DNA from: Fodinibacter sp963747405
GTDB taxonomy: Bacteria; Actinomycetota; Actinomycetes; Actinomycetales; Dermatophilaceae
Length of the DNA: 64,000 nucleotides
Assembly: GCA_963747405.1 (NCBI GenBank)
Contig: CAVVFG010000012.1
Coordinates: forward strand, 182,174 to 246,173
Reading direction: 5' to 3'
Position 1 is the stretch's first letter; each line of letters opens with the position of its first letter. Of the stretch, positions 55,329-63,435 are shown one piece after another. Both the position numbers and the translations under genes were made by a program. The notes beneath the pieces were generated by a model, which was not told the DNA's origin, searched no databases, and saw only the letters and a program-made list of their open reading frames with translations.

Positions 55329-56123
55329 TCAGGTTGCTGGTTTGGGTCGCTGGTCGATCGTCGCGTTTGCTGGCCAGCCGCGGATGGTCAAGGTCCCGGT
55401 GTCGACGACCTCGACCGCGATGTCGGCGAGCTTTCGGTTGGAGTCCTGACTGGCTGCTCGCAGGACGTCGAAGGCCTGGGCTTGGCTGAGACGATGTTCG
55501 TGCATGAGCACCCCCATGGCGACTCCGATCAGTCGGTTGCTCTTGAGGGCACGGCGCAGGTTCCGCACGCGGTCGTTGGCGAGCATGGTGTTCATCAGCA
55601 GGCCGCCGTGGGTCGCGAGGACCAGCCCGGTCGCGCGGGCGCGCTCGTCGAAGGCATCTGCCGCGTCGGAGTACAGGTTGAGCCCGGCGATCACACCCGC
55701 GTCACTGCTCAGCCGCAGCCGCTGGGACAGGACGCTCCGCACTCCCAGGTCGCCCTGCACCCGGGCACCCCATTGCGGCCACCGCTGATCGTTGGCCACG
55801 TCGCCACTGACGTACACCGAGTCCTCGAGCACTGCGTCGACGCACGGCCCGAACCCCATGTCGTACTGCAGGATGTCGGCCCTCGTCGCACCCGGGTCGG
55901 TGCTGGCCTCCGTGCGAAACTGCCTGCCGCGCAACATGGTCAGGCTTGCCCACCGCGCCGACTGGACCCGCTCGACGGCCAGATCGACGAGGTCCTTCAG
56001 GGCCGGCAAGCCCACATCGGTCGTGGCCCGGTCCGCCAGGTCCCTCATCGCCTCCGCAAGATCAAGAAGCTCTCCCCACCCAAGCTGCGTCGGAGGCGAA
56101 GCTTCTTGAGAAGACTGCTGCAT
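55329..56123 (-). CDS. GAF-ANTAR regulator, copy 2
   Basis: The 264-residue product has a GAF domain (ADILQYDMGFGPCVDAVLED, GVRSVLSQRLRLSSDAGVIA) and a C-terminal ANTAR domain (LRRALKSNRLIGVAMGVLMH, LSQAQAFDVLRAASQDSNRK). It aligns along its whole length with the copy at 36.8-37.6 kb, including the ends LADIAVEVVDTGTLTIRGWP and LADVASEVADTGMLEIRRWP, so the two are paralogues. It lies in the less GC-rich, decayed stretch and has no same-strand partner. It would act as an RNA-binding antiterminator. Confidence 0.87.
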   Translation of the reverse strand: MQQSSQEASPPTQLGWGELLDLAEAMRDLADRATTDVGLPALKDLVDLAVERVQSARWASLTMLRGRQFRTEASTDPGATRADILQYDMGFGPCVDAVLEDSVYVSGDVANDQRWPQWGARVQGDLGVRSVLSQRLRLSSDAGVIAGLNLYSDAADAFDERARATGLVLATHGGLLMNTMLANDRVRNLRRALKSNRLIGVAMGVLMHEHRLSQAQAFDVLRAASQDSNRKLADIAVEVVDTGTLTIRGWPANATIDQRPKPAT

Positions 56124-56679
56124 AGCGCTCGCTCCTGATCCAAGCCGGAAAGGCTAGAAGGACGGCCCATCCCGAGTATGCGCTCCCCTTCCGCGGTCGA
56201 CACCATCAAAGCCGCACTCGAGCAGCGTCCACACCGACCTGGGCACGAAGTCGGGCATCAAGGAGTGCCTCCGCAGACTCAGCACGGGAGAATCGAGTCC
56301 GGCTCACTGGGTAGGGTGCCAGGCAGCCGGCCAGGATTCGAGCCGAGTGTCCCGACGGTGAGCTGTCCCCGTGAGCGCGCTCTGATCACCGTGTTCGCGG
56401 GGGCAGCGTGCCTCATCAGGGAGCACCTGATGGTGACCCGGGCCACCCACCGCGCGGCGTCCGCGTCGGGCGTCCGTCGCAGGATGTCCGCTCCTCGCAG
56501 TCGAACGGCCAGGAGGAAGGTCATCCGGACCCCACGCCAGGTTCCGACCTCGACAACCACCTCCACCCTCTCGGCGAGCGACACGTCCTTGGAAATGGGC
56601 GCCAGTGTGCGTCGCGCCAGGTGGCGCACCTCGGATCATGACGCCCCAGGGGGAGCGTCCGCTGAATGCCGCCTCCAGC
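56124..56679. other. About 555 bp without a supported gene
   Basis: Several open frames overlap here on both strands but none shows a recognisable motif or convincing ribosome site. The region leads into a GNAT pseudogene and may be decayed. Confidence 0.45.
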
Positions 56680-57398
56680 GGGACCTAAGGGCTGCGGTTC
56701 TGGTAGCACTGGAGGGTGACAGGGGGACGGCGGCGGGGCACGAGGCGGGGGTCCGTGCGAGCTGGGCGTGGTACGAGGACGTGTTCGCTGTGCACCGGAT
56801 TCCCACTCGTTGCGAGGGCGGCCTTTGGTGGGCTCTGGCCGAGCCGCCCCCGTGGCACTCCGCCGCCAGGTCGCTGCGCCGCGACGACACCGCCGAGCGG
56901 GTGCTGCGCGCTGTCGAGCCGTTCGAGCGCTGCTCCGTCGCCGACTCGCACGGCACCCTCGACCTCGACCCCGCCGGGTTCCAGCGGCTCTTCGCGGCCA
57001 GCTGGCTGCACCGCGAGGCGCCGCCCCCGCAGCCACCTGCCCGACGGGTGGCGTGTGGTGACCGACCCCGGCGGGCTGGCGCGGTGCAACGAGCGACACG
57101 ACCACGCGGGCGTGCTTCTCCCGGCCTTCCTCGGCCACCCGCGGTTCACGGTCCTTGCCCAGCATGGCACCAACGGTGGGGTCGGCGGCGCCGTGCTGCA
57201 CGAGGCGGCGCGACGGTGGACCCGTCCAACGCCTGGGCCGCCCGAGGCGGGGACGAGGACGTCGCCGCCATGGTCGAGTGCGCGACTGTCCTCCACCCTG
57301 GCCGACCGCTGGTCGGCTACGCACACGGCAACGAGTTGGGCCGATGGCTCGCGGCCGGCTTCCAGGCCACCGGAACGCCCGTGGTGTGGGTGCGCTGA
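56680..57398 (+). pseudogene. GNAT-like acetyltransferase remnant with two frameshifts
   Basis: Three frame segments join into one protein. The first (about 56680-57030) gives RASWAWYEDVFAVHRIPTRC, GLWWALAEPPPWHSAARSLR and CSVADSHGTLDLDPAGFQRL. After a C-run at 57021-57028 the frame shifts to LPDGWRVVTDPGGLARCNER, then VLLPAFLGHPRFTVLAQHG and GGVGGAVLHEAARRW. Around 57212 it shifts back to TVDPSNAWAARGGDEDVAAM, ECATVLHPGRPLVGYAHGNE, LGRWLAAGFQATGTPVVWVR and the stop. The end (LVGYAHGNEL and GTPVVWVR) is typical of a GNAT-like acetyltransferase group. The start is uncertain. Sequencing errors in the C-run cannot be excluded. Confidence 0.65.
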
Positions 57399-57751
57399 GT
57401 TCGCCCGTTCCTGCGGGAGGACGGCCTCAGGAGCGTGCCCCGAATGGGTCGAGGGTACCGGCTCTTGGCCGCAGACCTTCCGCCACGGGCACCATGGGAC
57501 AGGCGGAGCCCATGCGTTGGCGGATGCGAGACGCTTACGCACACGACCCGCACATCCGCAGATCGGGCGCTGGTAAGGGCCAACCCAGGACCTGCAGCCG
57601 GGCCTCGTCGAGTAGCGGCTTGGCGGGGGTTCGTCCCAAAATCCGCCGCTGACGTCCCAGAATCCGCCGCTGAAGTGGCCGATCTGTTCCACATGTCCCG
57701 AACTCGCGAGTATTTGCCAGAATCGCTCCCCGCTGACAGACAATCCGCGGC
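57399..57751. other. About 350 bp without a supported gene
   Basis: No gene is supported. It contains a two-unit 21-bp repeat (57632-57673) and is less GC-rich than its flanks. Confidence 0.5.
57632..57673. repeat. Two tandem 21-bp units
   Basis: CGTCCCAAAATCCGCCGCTG begins at 57632 and CGTCCCAGAATCCGCCGCTG at 57653, each followed by A: a 21-bp period with one mismatch. It lies in the gene-poor stretch before the AAA ATPase gene. It may be the edge of a lost insertion. Confidence 0.85.
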
Positions 57752-58957
57752 TCAGGCGTGGTCGCGCAGGTACCTCCCGAAGTGCGGCACGGTGAAGGCG
57801 ATCCGGCCGCGCTCGCCCGAGTAGATCAGGCCCTTCTTGAGCAGGGCGTCGCGCGCCGGTGACAGTGACTGCGGCTTGCGCGCGAGGTGGGCCGCGACGT
57901 CGGCGGTCGGGACAGCATCCGACTCGTCGCCGAGCTCGACCGCGACGTCGGCCATCGCACGCAGGTATTCACGCTCGCCGGGGGTGGCCCGTTCGAAGCG
58001 CGAACCGAAGAACCCGACCGCGAGCTCCGACTCGGCCTCGGGCGCGGCCACGGCCACGTCGTCGGCGGTCATCGGGGATGCCGGCGCGAGGTCCCAGACC
58101 GCCTTGCCGTAGGCCTGGATGAAGTACGGGTAGCCGCCGGTCGCGGCGTACATGGCGTGGAGGGCCTCGGGGGTGAACGCGGCACCCTCGTCCTCGGCGG
58201 GGAGCGCCAACGCGGCATCGGCCGCAGCGCGGTCGAGCCGGTCGATGCGCGAGTAGCGGAACAGCCTCTCGGAGTACGACTTCGAGGCCGAGAGGACGGC
58301 GGGCAGGTGCGGCAGCCCCGCCCCGACGATGATCACCGGCAATCGCGACTGCGAGATCTCGTGGCAGGCCGCACACAGGGCCGAGACGTCGTCGGCCCCG
58401 AGGTCCTGCATCTCGTCGATGAACACCGCGATGCCGCGGCCGGTGTCGGCGGCCGTGCCACCGAGGTCGGAGAGCAGCTCGACCAGGTCGATCTCGATGT
58501 CACCGGAGTCGGCCCGCCCGGTGACGGCCGGCACGGCGATCCCGGGGTTCCACCGGTCGCGCACCTTGGCCGCCCCGCGCCGGGAGGCGCCCGCAGGCTC
58601 ACGCTGCGCGAACGCCTTGACCACCCCGAGCGCGTGGTCGCCGGCTCCCCCGGCGGGACCGAGCTCGCGCAGCGCCTGGTGCACGGCCGAGGCGAGCGGG
58701 CGGCGCAGCGACTGCTCGGGGCGGGCCTCGAGCTTGCCGGTGCCCCAGCCGGCGCGCACCGCCGCCGAGCGCAGCGCGTTGAGCAGTACCGTCTTGCCGA
58801 CCCCCCTCAGCCCGGTGAGCACGATCGAGCGTTCGGGGCGGCCGCGGGCCACCCGCTCGAGCACCACGTCGAACGCGTCGAGCTGCTCGTCGCGGCCGGC
58901 GAGCTCGGGCGGGCGCTGCCCGGCGCCGGGGGCGTAGGGGTTCCGGATCGGGTCCAC
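57752..58957 (-). CDS. AAA-type ATP-binding protein (archaeal-ATPase/ORC-like)
   Basis: The 401-residue product starts at GTG 58957. Walker A is SIVLTGLRGVGKTVLLNALR (about 45-64), Walker B GIAVFIDEMQDLGADDVSAL, sensor region LPVIIVGAGLPHLPAVLS, and the helical lid ATGGYPYFIQAYGKAVWDLA. The C-terminus (about 315-401) looks like a winged helix: EREYLRAMADVAVELGDESD, LARKPQSLSPARDALLKKGL and YSGERGRIAFTVPHFGRYLR. Similar proteins in actinobacteria are often associated with mobile or toxin-like loci, but no partner gene is seen here. Function unknown. Confidence 0.82.
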   Translation of the reverse strand: MDPIRNPYAPGAGQRPPELAGRDEQLDAFDVVLERVARGRPERSIVLTGLRGVGKTVLLNALRSAAVRAGWGTGKLEARPEQSLRRPLASAVHQALRELGPAGGAGDHALGVVKAFAQREPAGASRRGAAKVRDRWNPGIAVPAVTGRADSGDIEIDLVELLSDLGGTAADTGRGIAVFIDEMQDLGADDVSALCAACHEISQSRLPVIIVGAGLPHLPAVLSASKSYSERLFRYSRIDRLDRAAADAALALPAEDEGAAFTPEALHAMYAATGGYPYFIQAYGKAVWDLAPASPMTADDVAVAAPEAESELAVGFFGSRFERATPGEREYLRAMADVAVELGDESDAVPTADVAAHLARKPQSLSPARDALLKKGLIYSGERGRIAFTVPHFGRYLRDHA

Positions 58958-59042
58958 GATCGGAGGGTATACGGCTCTCTAGCGCTGAAGGCATACATCC
59001 ACAGACGCCCCTAGCCGTGTCGCGCGAACAAGGTTTGGCAGC

Positions 59043-59416
59043 GTGCTCGAGGCCGCGTTCTGGGGGTTCGTCGGGGCGGCGGCGCTCGGCCTGGCCGCCG
59101 GGGCGACCACCTTCTTCGTCGACGACTGGCTGATCGACCGGCAGGGCGGCCACCGGCGCAAGAGCCCGGTGCACGGCGGCGTGCGGCCGCCCGGGCCGGC
59201 CTCCGGCACGGGTGCGGGTACCGGTACGGGCCCAGGGACCACGAAGGCCGCCTCCGGCGCGGCGGCGAGCAGCGGCATGGCCGCGGTGCTCGGGGCGCTC
59301 CTCGACGGCATCCCCCGAGTCGGCCGCGATCGGCATCCGTCGCGCACGCCGGTCGCCTGGTCGGGCTGCTCACCGTCGCCGGCTTCGCGATGGCGTTCTT
59401 CCTCAGCGCGGCATGA
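59043..59416 (+). pseudogene. ZIP-family metal transporter remnant with internal deletions
   Basis: The first segment (from GTG 59043) reads LEAAFWGFVGAAALGLAAGA, then TTFFVDDWLIDRQGGHRRKS and AVLGALLDGIP. A frameshift gives ESAAIGI, and a third frame ends AHAGRLVGLLTVAGFAMAFF, then LSAA and the stop at 59414-59416. These pieces occur in this order in a group of ZIP transporters of about 240 residues (opening helix; TFF...LIDR-GG; LDGIPESAAIG; HxGxLxGLxTVxGF). Only about 124 codons remain, so the helices between the pieces are gone. It cannot transport metal. Confidence 0.7.
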
Positions 59417-59437
59417 GGCCGAGGTGGGCAACCATCC

Positions 59438-59776
59438 TCATGGCACCTGCGGCGGGCTGCCGTCAGCGGTCTCCATCGGCTTGCCGGCCGCGTGCCACGC
59501 GCGCATCCCGCCGGTCATGTTCGCCACCTCGTAGCCCTGCTGCGCCAGCCACGGCATCACCCGCTGCACCCGCCCACCCGAGCGGCAGGTGATGACGAGC
59601 GGCTCGTCGGCGTCGAGGAACGGGGCGAGCTCGTCGACCCGGGCCGGCAGCTCGGTCATCGGGATGTGCACGGCGGTGGGGGCGTGCCCGCGGTCCCACT
59701 CGTCCTGCTCGCGGATGTCGAGGACGACGGCGTCGTCGGGCAGCGCGGTCACGGGGACGTCGGGGAACTCACTCAT
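59438..59776 (-). CDS. Rhodanese-like domain protein
   Basis: The 112-residue product is a single rhodanese domain: VTALPDDAVVLDIREQDEWD, RGHAPTAVHIPMTELPARVD and the active-site loop LVITCRSGGRVQRVMPWLA, with the catalytic Cys near residue 64. Such proteins transfer sulfur or sense phosphate. It is convergent with the ZIP remnant (21 bp). Confidence 0.9.
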   Translation of the reverse strand: MSEFPDVPVTALPDDAVVLDIREQDEWDRGHAPTAVHIPMTELPARVDELAPFLDADEPLVITCRSGGRVQRVMPWLAQQGYEVANMTGGMRAWHAAGKPMETADGSPPQVP

Positions 59777-59868
59777 CGGCCCAGTCTGCCAAACCCCTGC
59801 GGACGTGGGTCCGGACCGTCGCCTTGACGGCGGGAATCACCCACGTCCGCGGGGGACCCGGGACGGAC

Positions 59869-60729
59869 CTACTTGAGGAACTTGCTCGTGCGGCGGTCGG
59901 CGAGCGGCTTGCCGCCGGTCTGGCAGGTGGCGCAGTACTGCAACGAGGAGTCGGCGAACGACACCTCGCGCACCACGTCGCCACACTCCGGGCAGAGCTC
60001 GCCGGTGCGGCCGTGAACCCGCATGCCGGCGCGCTTGGCGTCCTTGAGCTCCTTGGCGGGCTTGCCGGATGCCGCGGACACCGCCGTCGCCAGCGTGCCC
60101 CGCAGAGCAGCGTAGAGCCGCTCGACGTCGGCGTCGCCGAGCTTGGCGGCGATGGCGAACGGAGACAGCTTGGCGACGTGCAGCACCTCGTCGGAGTAGG
60201 CGTTGCCGACCCCGGCGATGATCGACTGGTCGCGCAGCATCCCCTTCACCTGCATGCGGTGCGAGGCCGCGATCGCCGCGAACACCTCGAGGGTGAACGC
60301 GTCGGCCATCGGGTCGGGCCCGAGCGAGGCGATGCCGGGCACGGTCGCGGGGTCGTTGACGACGTAGGCCGCCAGGCGCTTCTTGGTGCCCGCCTCGGTG
60401 AGGTCGAACCCCGACGCGTCGTCGAAGCGCACCCGCAGGGCGATGGGTGACTTTCCGGGCCGCAGCACCGTCGCCGGCATCGCATCGGACCACCGCAGCC
60501 ACCCCGCCCGGGCCAGGTGGAACACCAGGTGCGTTCCGCCGCAGTCGAGATCGATGAACTTGCCGTGGCGCGCGGCGCCGTCGACGGGGGCGCCCACCAG
60601 GGCCTGCGGCGGCGGGGTGAAGGTCTTCAGCACCGAGATCGAGCCGAGCTCGACCCCGGTCACGACGAGCCCGTCGGTGCGCTCGGCGAGGAAGTGGACG
60701 AGGGCCTGCACCTCGGGCAGCTCGGGCAT
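59869..60729 (-). CDS. Fpg/Nei family DNA glycosylase
   Basis: The 286-residue product starts PELPEVQALVHFLAER, keeping Pro2/Glu3 of the catalytic start. The middle has the helix-two-turn-helix MLRDQSIIAGVGNAYSDEVL, and the C-terminus a zinc-finger CPECGDVVREVSFADSSLQY then CATCQTGGK. It removes oxidised bases and cuts the abasic site. Length and the second-helix sequence place it near actinobacterial Nei/Fpg-like 2 proteins. No evidence assigns the base preference. It is followed 9 bp upstream by the App1-like gene on the same strand. Confidence 0.9.
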   Translation of the reverse strand: MPELPEVQALVHFLAERTDGLVVTGVELGSISVLKTFTPPPQALVGAPVDGAARHGKFIDLDCGGTHLVFHLARAGWLRWSDAMPATVLRPGKSPIALRVRFDDASGFDLTEAGTKKRLAAYVVNDPATVPGIASLGPDPMADAFTLEVFAAIAASHRMQVKGMLRDQSIIAGVGNAYSDEVLHVAKLSPFAIAAKLGDADVERLYAALRGTLATAVSAASGKPAKELKDAKRAGMRVHGRTGELCPECGDVVREVSFADSSLQYCATCQTGGKPLADRRTSKFLK

Positions 60730-60738
60730 GCGCCGACG

Positions 60739-61797
60739 CTACCGCTGGTCCCAGATCATCCGCACCTGGCGGAGCAGGCCGTAGCCGTCGCTGGCCCGCA
60801 CCACCGGCACGTCGAGCTCTTCGGTCGGGGCGGGCGCCAGGTCGTCGTTGGCGAGCGGGATGACGTGCGAGAGCACCTGCTCGCTCGGCGACAGCTCGCG
60901 GATGGCGATGCCGCGCACCCGGTCCGGACGCCGGCTGGTGAACTCGGTGTAGATCTTCGGGTCGTGCTGGCCGTCGTCGCCCACCAGCAGCCACTTCACG
61001 TTCGGCAGCTCGCGCGCCAGCCGGTGCAGCTGCGCCTGCTTGTGCTCCCGGCCCGACCGGAACCACCCGGAGTTGGTCGGCCCCCAGTCGGTGAGCAGCA
61101 TCGGGCCGGCGGGAAAACCGCTGCGCCGCAGGAAGCGGGTGAGCAGCGGCGCGGTGTTCCACGCCCCGGTGGAGAGGTAGATGACGGGGGCGTCGGGGTG
61201 CTCCGCGAGCAGCTCGCGGTACATCGTGGCCATCCCGGGCACGGGCTTGCGGGCTCCCTCTGACCTGATGAACGTGTTCCACGCGGCAATCATCGGGCGG
61301 GGCAGCGACGTCGACAGCACGGTGTCGTCGATGTCGGAGATGATGCCGTGGGTCACCGTGCTGTCGACCACCAGCACCGGCACGTCGATGGTCTCGGCCC
61401 CCGGCGACCCCACGTAGATGTGGTGCCAGCCGGGCGGGAGCCCGTGCCCGCGCACGGTGAGGTCGACGTAGCCGCCGCGGTCGGTGCGCGTGGTGACGAT
61501 GCGCTCGTCGACCCGCACGGTCACCGGCTCGTCGACCGCGGGGGTCGCGAAGAACGCCTTCCAGCCCCGCGTCTCGAGCTCGACGGCGCGCAGCCGTGCG
61601 GCATACGTCGGCTCGTCGGGCTCGTCCTCGGGGCGGCCACGGGTCATGATGACGCGGCCGAACACCCGCAGCCGGCTCACGCTGCCGTAGCCCGTGAGGG
61701 GAACGACACGGGTCGTCCACCCACGAGACCGCAGCACGCGGACCTTGCGGTCGTTGTAGGCGTCCTCGAGCACTGCTGCGGCATGGGGGCGCGGCAT
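60739..61797 (-). CDS. App1-like phosphatase (DUF2183)
   Basis: The 352-residue product has the HAD-type start THGIISDIDDTVLSTSL near residue 150, giving a DxDxT nucleophile. The C-terminal half continues APVIYLSTGAWNTAPLLTRF, GPTNSGWFRSGREHKQAQLH and WLLVGDDGQHDPKIYTEF. This is the DUF2183/App1 family, whose yeast member is a phosphatidate phosphatase. The N-terminal 140 residues (VRVLRSRGWTTRVVPLTGYG) form a beta-sandwich-like section common in the bacterial version. It precedes the Fpg/Nei gene with 9 bp between. Confidence 0.86.
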   Translation of the reverse strand: MPRPHAAAVLEDAYNDRKVRVLRSRGWTTRVVPLTGYGSVSRLRVFGRVIMTRGRPEDEPDEPTYAARLRAVELETRGWKAFFATPAVDEPVTVRVDERIVTTRTDRGGYVDLTVRGHGLPPGWHHIYVGSPGAETIDVPVLVVDSTVTHGIISDIDDTVLSTSLPRPMIAAWNTFIRSEGARKPVPGMATMYRELLAEHPDAPVIYLSTGAWNTAPLLTRFLRRSGFPAGPMLLTDWGPTNSGWFRSGREHKQAQLHRLARELPNVKWLLVGDDGQHDPKIYTEFTSRRPDRVRGIAIRELSPSEQVLSHVIPLANDDLAPAPTEELDVPVVRASDGYGLLRQVRMIWDQR

Positions 61798-61818
61798 GGC
61801 TCGATGCTAGGGCAGCGC

Positions 61819-62577
61819 TCAGGCGCGCCCCGGCTCCTGCCCCGAGACGACTCCGGTGACGATCTGGTGGGCGAGCTCGCGCACCTTGATGTTGCGCGCC
61901 TGCGACGTGGTGCGAAGCACCTCGAACGCCGCGTGCTCGGGCAGGCCGCGCAACGCCATGATGACGCCCTTGGCCTGCTCGATGACGGCGCGGCTGGCCA
62001 TCGCCTGCTCGAGCTGCCCGGCCAGGCGCTGCACCCCGTCCAGCGCCGAGACGGCGACCACGGCATCGGCACAGCGTGCGGCGGCGACCCGGACCAGCGA
62101 GGTGTCGAAGTCCTCGAACGCGTGAGGGGCCCAGCCGTAGAGGTTCAGCGCCCCCACGCACTGCCCGCCGCTCACGAGCGGCAGGGCGAGCAGGCTGCGC
62201 AGGCCGTCCTCGCGGCACTCCTTCGCGAACTGCGGCCAGCGCTCGTCGGTCGCCACGAGGTCGTCGACCCGGTTCTCTCGGCGGTGCCGCGCGGAGTCGA
62301 GGCACGGGCCGTCGCCCAGGGCGTACTGGACGGCGTCGATCTCGAGGGTGCGCACAGTGGTGTAGGCCGCCGTGTGCGGGCGCCCGGCGCTGAGCACGGT
62401 GACTCCTACCTCGTCGCAGCCGGGCGCGTGCCGGCGCACCGCGTGCACGACCCGCTCGAGGTAGTCCGACAGCTGCCCCATCGACTCCAGGACGCCGCCG
62501 ATGTCGTTGGTGAGCTCCTCGAGGGCGGCCTGGGCCACGAGGAGCCCCTCGGGCACGGCGGACTGCTGCTCGCTCAT
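61819..62577 (-). CDS. GAF-ANTAR regulator, copy 3
   Basis: From ATG 62577 (after GGGGAGGGGACC) the product has 252 residues. A GAF domain holds AVQYALGDGPCLDSARHRRE and GLRSLLALPLVSGGQCVGAL. The ANTAR domain reads LEQAMASRAVIEQAKGVIMA, then LPEHAAFEVLRTTSQARNIK. This ANTAR keeps the canonical AVIEQAKGVIM motif that copies 1 and 2 have changed, so it is the more typical member. It is divergent from the fructosamine kinase gene (81 bp). Confidence 0.88.
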   Translation of the reverse strand: MSEQQSAVPEGLLVAQAALEELTNDIGGVLESMGQLSDYLERVVHAVRRHAPGCDEVGVTVLSAGRPHTAAYTTVRTLEIDAVQYALGDGPCLDSARHRRENRVDDLVATDERWPQFAKECREDGLRSLLALPLVSGGQCVGALNLYGWAPHAFEDFDTSLVRVAAARCADAVVAVSALDGVQRLAGQLEQAMASRAVIEQAKGVIMALRGLPEHAAFEVLRTTSQARNIKVRELAHQIVTGVVSGQEPGRA

Positions 62578-62658
62578 CGGTCCCCTCCCCACTGTCTGGT
62601 GCCCGTCCAGTATCCCCTCCAGGGCACCTCGGCGTGGTCGACCTGCGACGATGGGCGG

Positions 62659-63435
62659 ATGCCGGCCCGTCACCGCAAGCAGTCGGCCACCGCGCCGGAG
62701 GGCTACTTCGGCTGGGAGGCGGCTGGCCTGCGCTGGCTCGCGGCGGCCCGCAGCAGCGGCGGAGCGGCCGTCGTCGAGGTGCTCGACGAGGGCCCGCACC
62801 ACCTCGACCTGGCCCGGCTCACCCCCGCTGCACCGACCGCGGCAGCCGCCGAGCGCCTGGGCCGCGGGCTCGCGGCCACGCACTGCGCCGGTGCCACGGC
62901 ATACGGGTGCGGGCCGCCCGGCTGGCAGGGCGACGGCTGGCTCGGCCCCCTCAGCGAGCCGTTGCCCCTGGCCCTGGGCGCCTGGCAGACCTGGGGCGAG
63001 TTCTATGCCCAGGCCAGGATCACCGCGCTCCTGCCGCTCGCCCGAGAGCGCGGCGTGCTCGACGAGGCGACCGAGGCCGTGCTGCAGCGGCTCGCCGACC
63101 GGGTCGCCTCGGGCGCGTTCGACACCGGCGAGCCCCCGGCCCGGCTGCACGGCGACCTGTGGTCGGGCAACGTGCTCTGGACCGCCCAGGAGGCGGTGCT
63201 CATCGACCCCGCGACGCACGGTGGGGCACGAGAGGCCGACCTCGCGATGCTGGCGCTGTTCGGCGCCCCGCACCTGGAGCGGGTGCTCGCGGCCTACGAC
63301 GAGGCGGCACCGCTGCCCGACGGGTGGCGTGACCGGGTGCCCCTGCACCAGGTGCACCCGCTGCTGCTGCACGCGGTGCTGTTCGGCGGGTCGTATGCCG
63401 AGCAGGTGCTGCGGGCGGCGCGCCGCTACGCCTGA
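62659..63435 (+). CDS. Fructosamine kinase family protein
   Basis: The 258-residue product has the kinase-like catalytic loop PARLHGDLWSGNVLW near residue 165 and a DFG-equivalent VLIDPATHGGAREADLAMLA. The N-terminus (YFGWEAAGLRWLAAARSSGG) and the WGEFYAQARITALLPLARER helix are typical of fructosamine-3-kinases, which phosphorylate glycated amines and so help remove them. The tail overlaps the convergent AI-2E gene by 10 bp. Confidence 0.87.
   Translation: MPARHRKQSATAPEGYFGWEAAGLRWLAAARSSGGAAVVEVLDEGPHHLDLARLTPAAPTAAAAERLGRGLAATHCAGATAYGCGPPGWQGDGWLGPLSEPLPLALGAWQTWGEFYAQARITALLPLARERGVLDEATEAVLQRLADRVASGAFDTGEPPARLHGDLWSGNVLWTAQEAVLIDPATHGGAREADLAMLALFGAPHLERVLAAYDEAAPLPDGWRDRVPLHQVHPLLLHAVLFGGSYAEQVLRAARRYA

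Noticed and set aside
56320..56360. tRNA-like GGCTCGAATCC on the minus strand
   Set aside because: The expected T-stem does not pair and no acceptor or anticodon arm could be placed, so no tRNA is called.
59837..62305. 822-residue minus-strand open frame
   Set aside because: Arg/Ala-rich shadow over the Fpg/Nei, App1 and GAF-ANTAR genes in another frame.
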